NCBI GenBank assembly: GCA_025656435.1 | Contig: JAHXHT010000115.1 | Span: 1-7,553, forward strand | Source of the DNA: Candidatus Thiodiazotropha sp. (ex Gloverina cf. vestifex) | GTDB taxonomy: Bacteria; Pseudomonadota; Gammaproteobacteria; Chromatiales; Chromatiaceae | Direction of reading: 5' to 3' | DNA: 7,553 bases | Shown: positions 4,800-7,553 of the stretch, in pieces | How positions within the stretch are numbered: the stretch's first letter is position 1 | Layout of the letters: each line of letters opens with the position of its first letter | Position numbers and translations under genes: made by a program | The notes under the pieces: generated by a model | What the model was told of the DNA's origin: nothing | The model's database searches: none | Seen by the model: only the letters and a program-made list of their open reading frames with translations

Positions 4800-7139
4800 T
4801 CAGGCCGAAGCAGTGGAAGCAGCAGTATTCTTCAATGCGGTGAGCATGGCATCCAGCGCACGATCAATGATCGGTGTGTCGGATATCTCCACCAACTTGG
4901 CTGTCTCATCGCGAAAGCGCTTCGCCAGATCAGCAGTGGTCAACTCCATCGCCTTCATGCCCTTGCGATTGACGAAGATGTAGGTATCGGTCACCTTGCT
5001 TTTCCAGGAGAGTTTGACCCGATTCTTTACCGAGCCATCCTGCATCTCCAACCAGGTACCGATTTCCAAATCGCCCGCCTGCAAGGAGAGCTCATCATGT
5101 TCATCGGCAGCGTCATCAGCCACCTGACGCATGGTGTTGTAACCGGACACAATCTGACTATCGGGAAAATGCACTTCATGGGATACAGAAGGATTGGTAC
5201 CCGCACCACCCATGAGATTCGGATCACCACCCCTGAGGCATCCTATATGGCAGTTTTGCAACTCTTTAAACAGACGCGCCATCTTGTGCTGATCGAACGA
5301 GATGCTGTTGAGTCGCTCTCTCAGGTTCCTCAGCAGTTCCGGTATTCCACGCAGTAGTTGCTGACGCTCTGCATAGTCAGACTTGGGTTGAACGCTCCAC
5401 AATAGACGGTCGACAATCTCTAGGGACTCCCGCCACTCCTTACTGTCAGCGCCCTGACGCAGATAGTTCAACAAGAGCACGTCCTTCCAGCCATCTTCCA
5501 GCAGAGACATAACGGCTTCAGGTAGCACCTGTTGTGAATCCAACCGCTTGTTTAACTCGGAAATAACAGTCTGCTTTGCTGATCTAAGCTGCTCCTTGCC
5601 CCGAGTCACCTGATTGGTGCGCTGCTCGGCAATCTGCGCCCCGCGTTGCTCCTGTTGCCACCAGGCACTGAACTCATCATCCAGCTCGGAAAAAATTGCA
5701 GGATCATCCTGGAAATCGTTCAGCACCCTTTTTACGACAGACTCTATTTTGATGTAGAGAACATCATTTGCCCGGTCACCCGTATCATTCCAACCCACGG
5801 CAGCCTGTGCCAGCGAATTGAGCAGACGTCGGGCAGGGTGCACCTTCTTACTGAAAAAGTTCTTGTCGATGATGGCGACTTTGAGCATCGGTATCTGGAG
5901 ACGGCTGATGAGTGCCTTCATGGCATCCGGCAGGCTATAGTCATCCAGGATAAATTCGAACAGCATGGAGATGACATCGATAGTGTCATTGTCAGCATCG
6001 CCCAGTGCCCGAGTGACGTGACCATCGGAAGCAATCTGCAGATCACTGACCAACTGCGCACGCATCTGATCGGGACTTAAGGCCTGTGTGACACGACGCC
6101 CCTGAGGCAACATCACCACATTGGACTGCTGAATCGCATTTAGCGCACCCAGCAACTCCCCGGTATCGATCATCGGCACTGCACCTACCGGAGCAGTGAC
6201 CATCAGACTGGAAGCGGTCATCCCATCAGAAACCCGAGTACGCCTGACACCCAGTAACTGCTGCAGAGCCGCAAATACCTCACCTTGGACATCGGTGGTC
6301 TGTGCTGGGGTGGTATATGCCGACTGACTTGCTGGATCGGCCAGATAGGAGGACTCACCTGCCAGTTGGCTTTCCCCCCCATCCCCACGCACCATCGCAG
6401 GTGAAACGGGGTTACGTCGGACTTTTGGTGTCAGCTTGGGAATAACCCCCGCTTGACCCAGCAGAATATTGATCTCGTCATACAGCCCGCCAATGAAATG
6501 CATGATGTGTCGATCGAATAGCTTGTAGACAACCAGCTTGACCGGCAACTCGACCGGCACACTGCTCATCGCGACTTGAAAGGCACCACAAAGGACCGCT
6601 GGCGATAACGGTGACTGCTGTGCAAACCGTTCATCAATGCGTCCACCACCGATGATGTAGGCAAATCGCTGGCCCATAGCATAAAGCTCACGGGTGAAGC
6701 GGTTCTCTGCCTTGGAGGCCATATTGGTGATGGCAAGAGAGTCCTCAAGCTCCTCATCGTCGAGCAACGCCATTTCAGTATCGCGGCTTAGCTCATCGAG
6801 ACTGGGTTGAGAAACGCTGACCTCACCCGTCTCCCAGAAGCGATCATAGGTCCGCAATATCTCCTGATTGAACGAGCGATCAATGTTATTCCGCTGTTTA
6901 CGCAGCTCGCGCATGGAATCGAAGTAGATATTCTGCAGCGTATTGCTATCAGACTTATTGGCCATCTCGTAGAGTGCATCATCGAGATTTTCGAACAGGC
7001 CACCCATTAACTTTGGGAGGGTCTGAGCAATCAGTTTACGGCACTCAGCCGCAATCCGACGCCCATTGACATCAAGAGAGATGTTGCTTCGACGAGGCAC
7101 TGCTGAGCCGAAAGTAATTATGTTGTCTTGACCTGGCAT
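4800..7139 (-). CDS. DUF1631 family protein of unknown function
   Basis: A 779-residue protein recognised as DUF1631, a family found mainly in gamma- and betaproteobacteria; some entries are misnamed thymidine phosphorylase. No enzyme motif, signal peptide or membrane segment is apparent. The N-terminal helical region contains FENLDDALYEMANKSDSN and YFDSMRELRKQR; later segments include NRFTRELYAMGQRFAYIIGG and the LPVKLVVYKLFDRHIMHF region. A Gln/Ala-rich, probably coiled-coil stretch (QEQRGAQIAEQRTNQVTRGK) precedes the C-terminal part. The last ninety residues start with GTWLEMQDG...NRVKLSWKS and YIFVNRKGMKA, a beta-rich KLSW/FVN module seen at the end of this family. ATG 7139 is preferred; a TTG at 7184 would add 15 residues unlike the family start. 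Neither has a good Shine-Dalgarno sequence. It is transcribed toward the FKBP gene with a 105-base gap. Confidence 0.88.
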   Translation of the reverse strand: MPGQDNIITFGSAVPRRSNISLDVNGRRIAAECRKLIAQTLPKLMGGLFENLDDALYEMANKSDSNTLQNIYFDSMRELRKQRNNIDRSFNQEILRTYDRFWETGEVSVSQPSLDELSRDTEMALLDDEELEDSLAITNMASKAENRFTRELYAMGQRFAYIIGGGRIDERFAQQSPLSPAVLCGAFQVAMSSVPVELPVKLVVYKLFDRHIMHFIGGLYDEINILLGQAGVIPKLTPKVRRNPVSPAMVRGDGGESQLAGESSYLADPASQSAYTTPAQTTDVQGEVFAALQQLLGVRRTRVSDGMTASSLMVTAPVGAVPMIDTGELLGALNAIQQSNVVMLPQGRRVTQALSPDQMRAQLVSDLQIASDGHVTRALGDADNDTIDVISMLFEFILDDYSLPDAMKALISRLQIPMLKVAIIDKNFFSKKVHPARRLLNSLAQAAVGWNDTGDRANDVLYIKIESVVKRVLNDFQDDPAIFSELDDEFSAWWQQEQRGAQIAEQRTNQVTRGKEQLRSAKQTVISELNKRLDSQQVLPEAVMSLLEDGWKDVLLLNYLRQGADSKEWRESLEIVDRLLWSVQPKSDYAERQQLLRGIPELLRNLRERLNSISFDQHKMARLFKELQNCHIGCLRGGDPNLMGGAGTNPSVSHEVHFPDSQIVSGYNTMRQVADDAADEHDELSLQAGDLEIGTWLEMQDGSVKNRVKLSWKSKVTDTYIFVNRKGMKAMELTTADLAKRFRDETAKLVEISDTPIIDRALDAMLTALKNTAASTASA

Positions 7140-7553
7140 TTGTAGACACTTGTAAAAAACCGCCGCACATATGCTCCGATGCAACCAGAATCACCTACCC
7201 GCACCTATGTATTAAGGTATGACACTCTGCCATCAATGACTGAGAAAACCCTCACAAAAGCCAGGAACAGGGAAATGCGTCCACGCTTTCCATGTGCGAA
7301 GCCGTACCTAAAAACTAGCACTAAGACTCTGAGCTTTCAACAAATATCAAGCATAGCAAGATGTTAACGCATCCTAATATCCGCTTGAGTAGGGCATTTC
7401 CCTAGTCCTTGGTCATCAATGGAATGTCATTCTCAAGAACAAAATGCCTAAGCTGCCCCACCTTAGGGAAGCTCTGAACGAATCCATCGATTGAGGGATA
7501 ATGGTGCACATTCTAGGCCAATCATTATATAGACCCCATGAAGCAAACAACTT
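7140..7553. other. Right-edge stretch with no supported gene
   Basis: Somewhat richer in A/T than the coding parts. It must hold the upstream control region of the DUF1631 gene, but the best minus-strand promoter guess (TTGATG, 16 bases, TAATAC, around 7205-7235) is weak. A 35-codon minus-strand ORF (GTG 7509 to TAG 7402) could be a gene remnant or chance; it has stops upstream and no recognisable similarity. A 10-bp inverted repeat, AGGGAAATGC (7269-7278) with GCATTTCCCT (7394-7403), is probably chance. No tRNA, terminator or mobile-element end was recognised. Confidence 0.5.

Noticed and set aside
5646..6080. Forward 144-codon open frame inside the DUF1631 gene
   Set aside because: Antisense shadow of a well-supported gene, no family resemblance and no ribosome binding site evidence.
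6374..6380. Seven-C tract within the DUF1631 gene
   Set aside because: Shorter than usual for slippage loci and in frame; not enough for a separate claim.
7269..7403. 10-bp inverted repeat AGGGAAATGC/GCATTTCCCT as possible mobile-element ends
   Set aside because: Only 115 bases between arms, no transposase or target duplication; a repeat of this size is plausible by chance in the region.
7402..7509. Minus-strand 35-codon ORF from GTG 7509
   Set aside because: Short, stops just upstream in frame, no ribosome binding site or recognisable similarity; kept only as a note on the right-edge region.

Overview
The window looks like chromosomal DNA from a motile, sulfur-metabolising gammaproteobacterium, possibly a sulfur oxidiser of the Chromatiales/Sedimenticola type. 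The evidence is a DsrC/TusE-family sulfur-carrier homologue, a HugZ-type PNPOx-fold protein, a DUF1631 protein, and a short flagellar-axial-like protein behind a candidate sigma-28 promoter. This placement is inferred from gene content; no marker gene fixes the species. No rRNA, tRNA, CRISPR array or insertion sequence was recognised.

Layout. Bases 1-242 hold no clear gene. Rightward genes follow: an MTH1187-type thiamine-binding protein (243-557), a HugZ-like protein (642-1349), a short DsrC/TusE-like protein (1469-1768), an EgtB/SUMF1-like protein (1895-3085) and a 78-residue protein resembling only the terminal helices of flagellar rod/hook proteins (3213-3449). Leftward genes occupy the second half: nadC (3511-4350) overlapping an FKBP-type prolyl isomerase gene (4347-4694) by four bases, then a large DUF1631 gene (4800-7139). 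Bases 7140-7553 have no supported gene.

How they work together. nadC and the FKBP gene form a translationally coupled pair behind a plausible sigma-70 promoter. The rightward genes are separated by 84-127 bases and need not be one operon; a strong hairpin follows the DsrC-like gene and the mini flagellar-like gene has its own candidate promoter.

Most worth a second look: (1) the 78-residue axial-like protein with an exactly spaced FliA-type promoter; (2) an EgtB-like protein in which all three expected iron-binding histidines are replaced, and whose gene carries a nine-C tract; (3) a DsrC-like protein with the penultimate cysteine but threonine at the second arm-cysteine position, preceded by a leader that can fold into two mutually exclusive hairpins.
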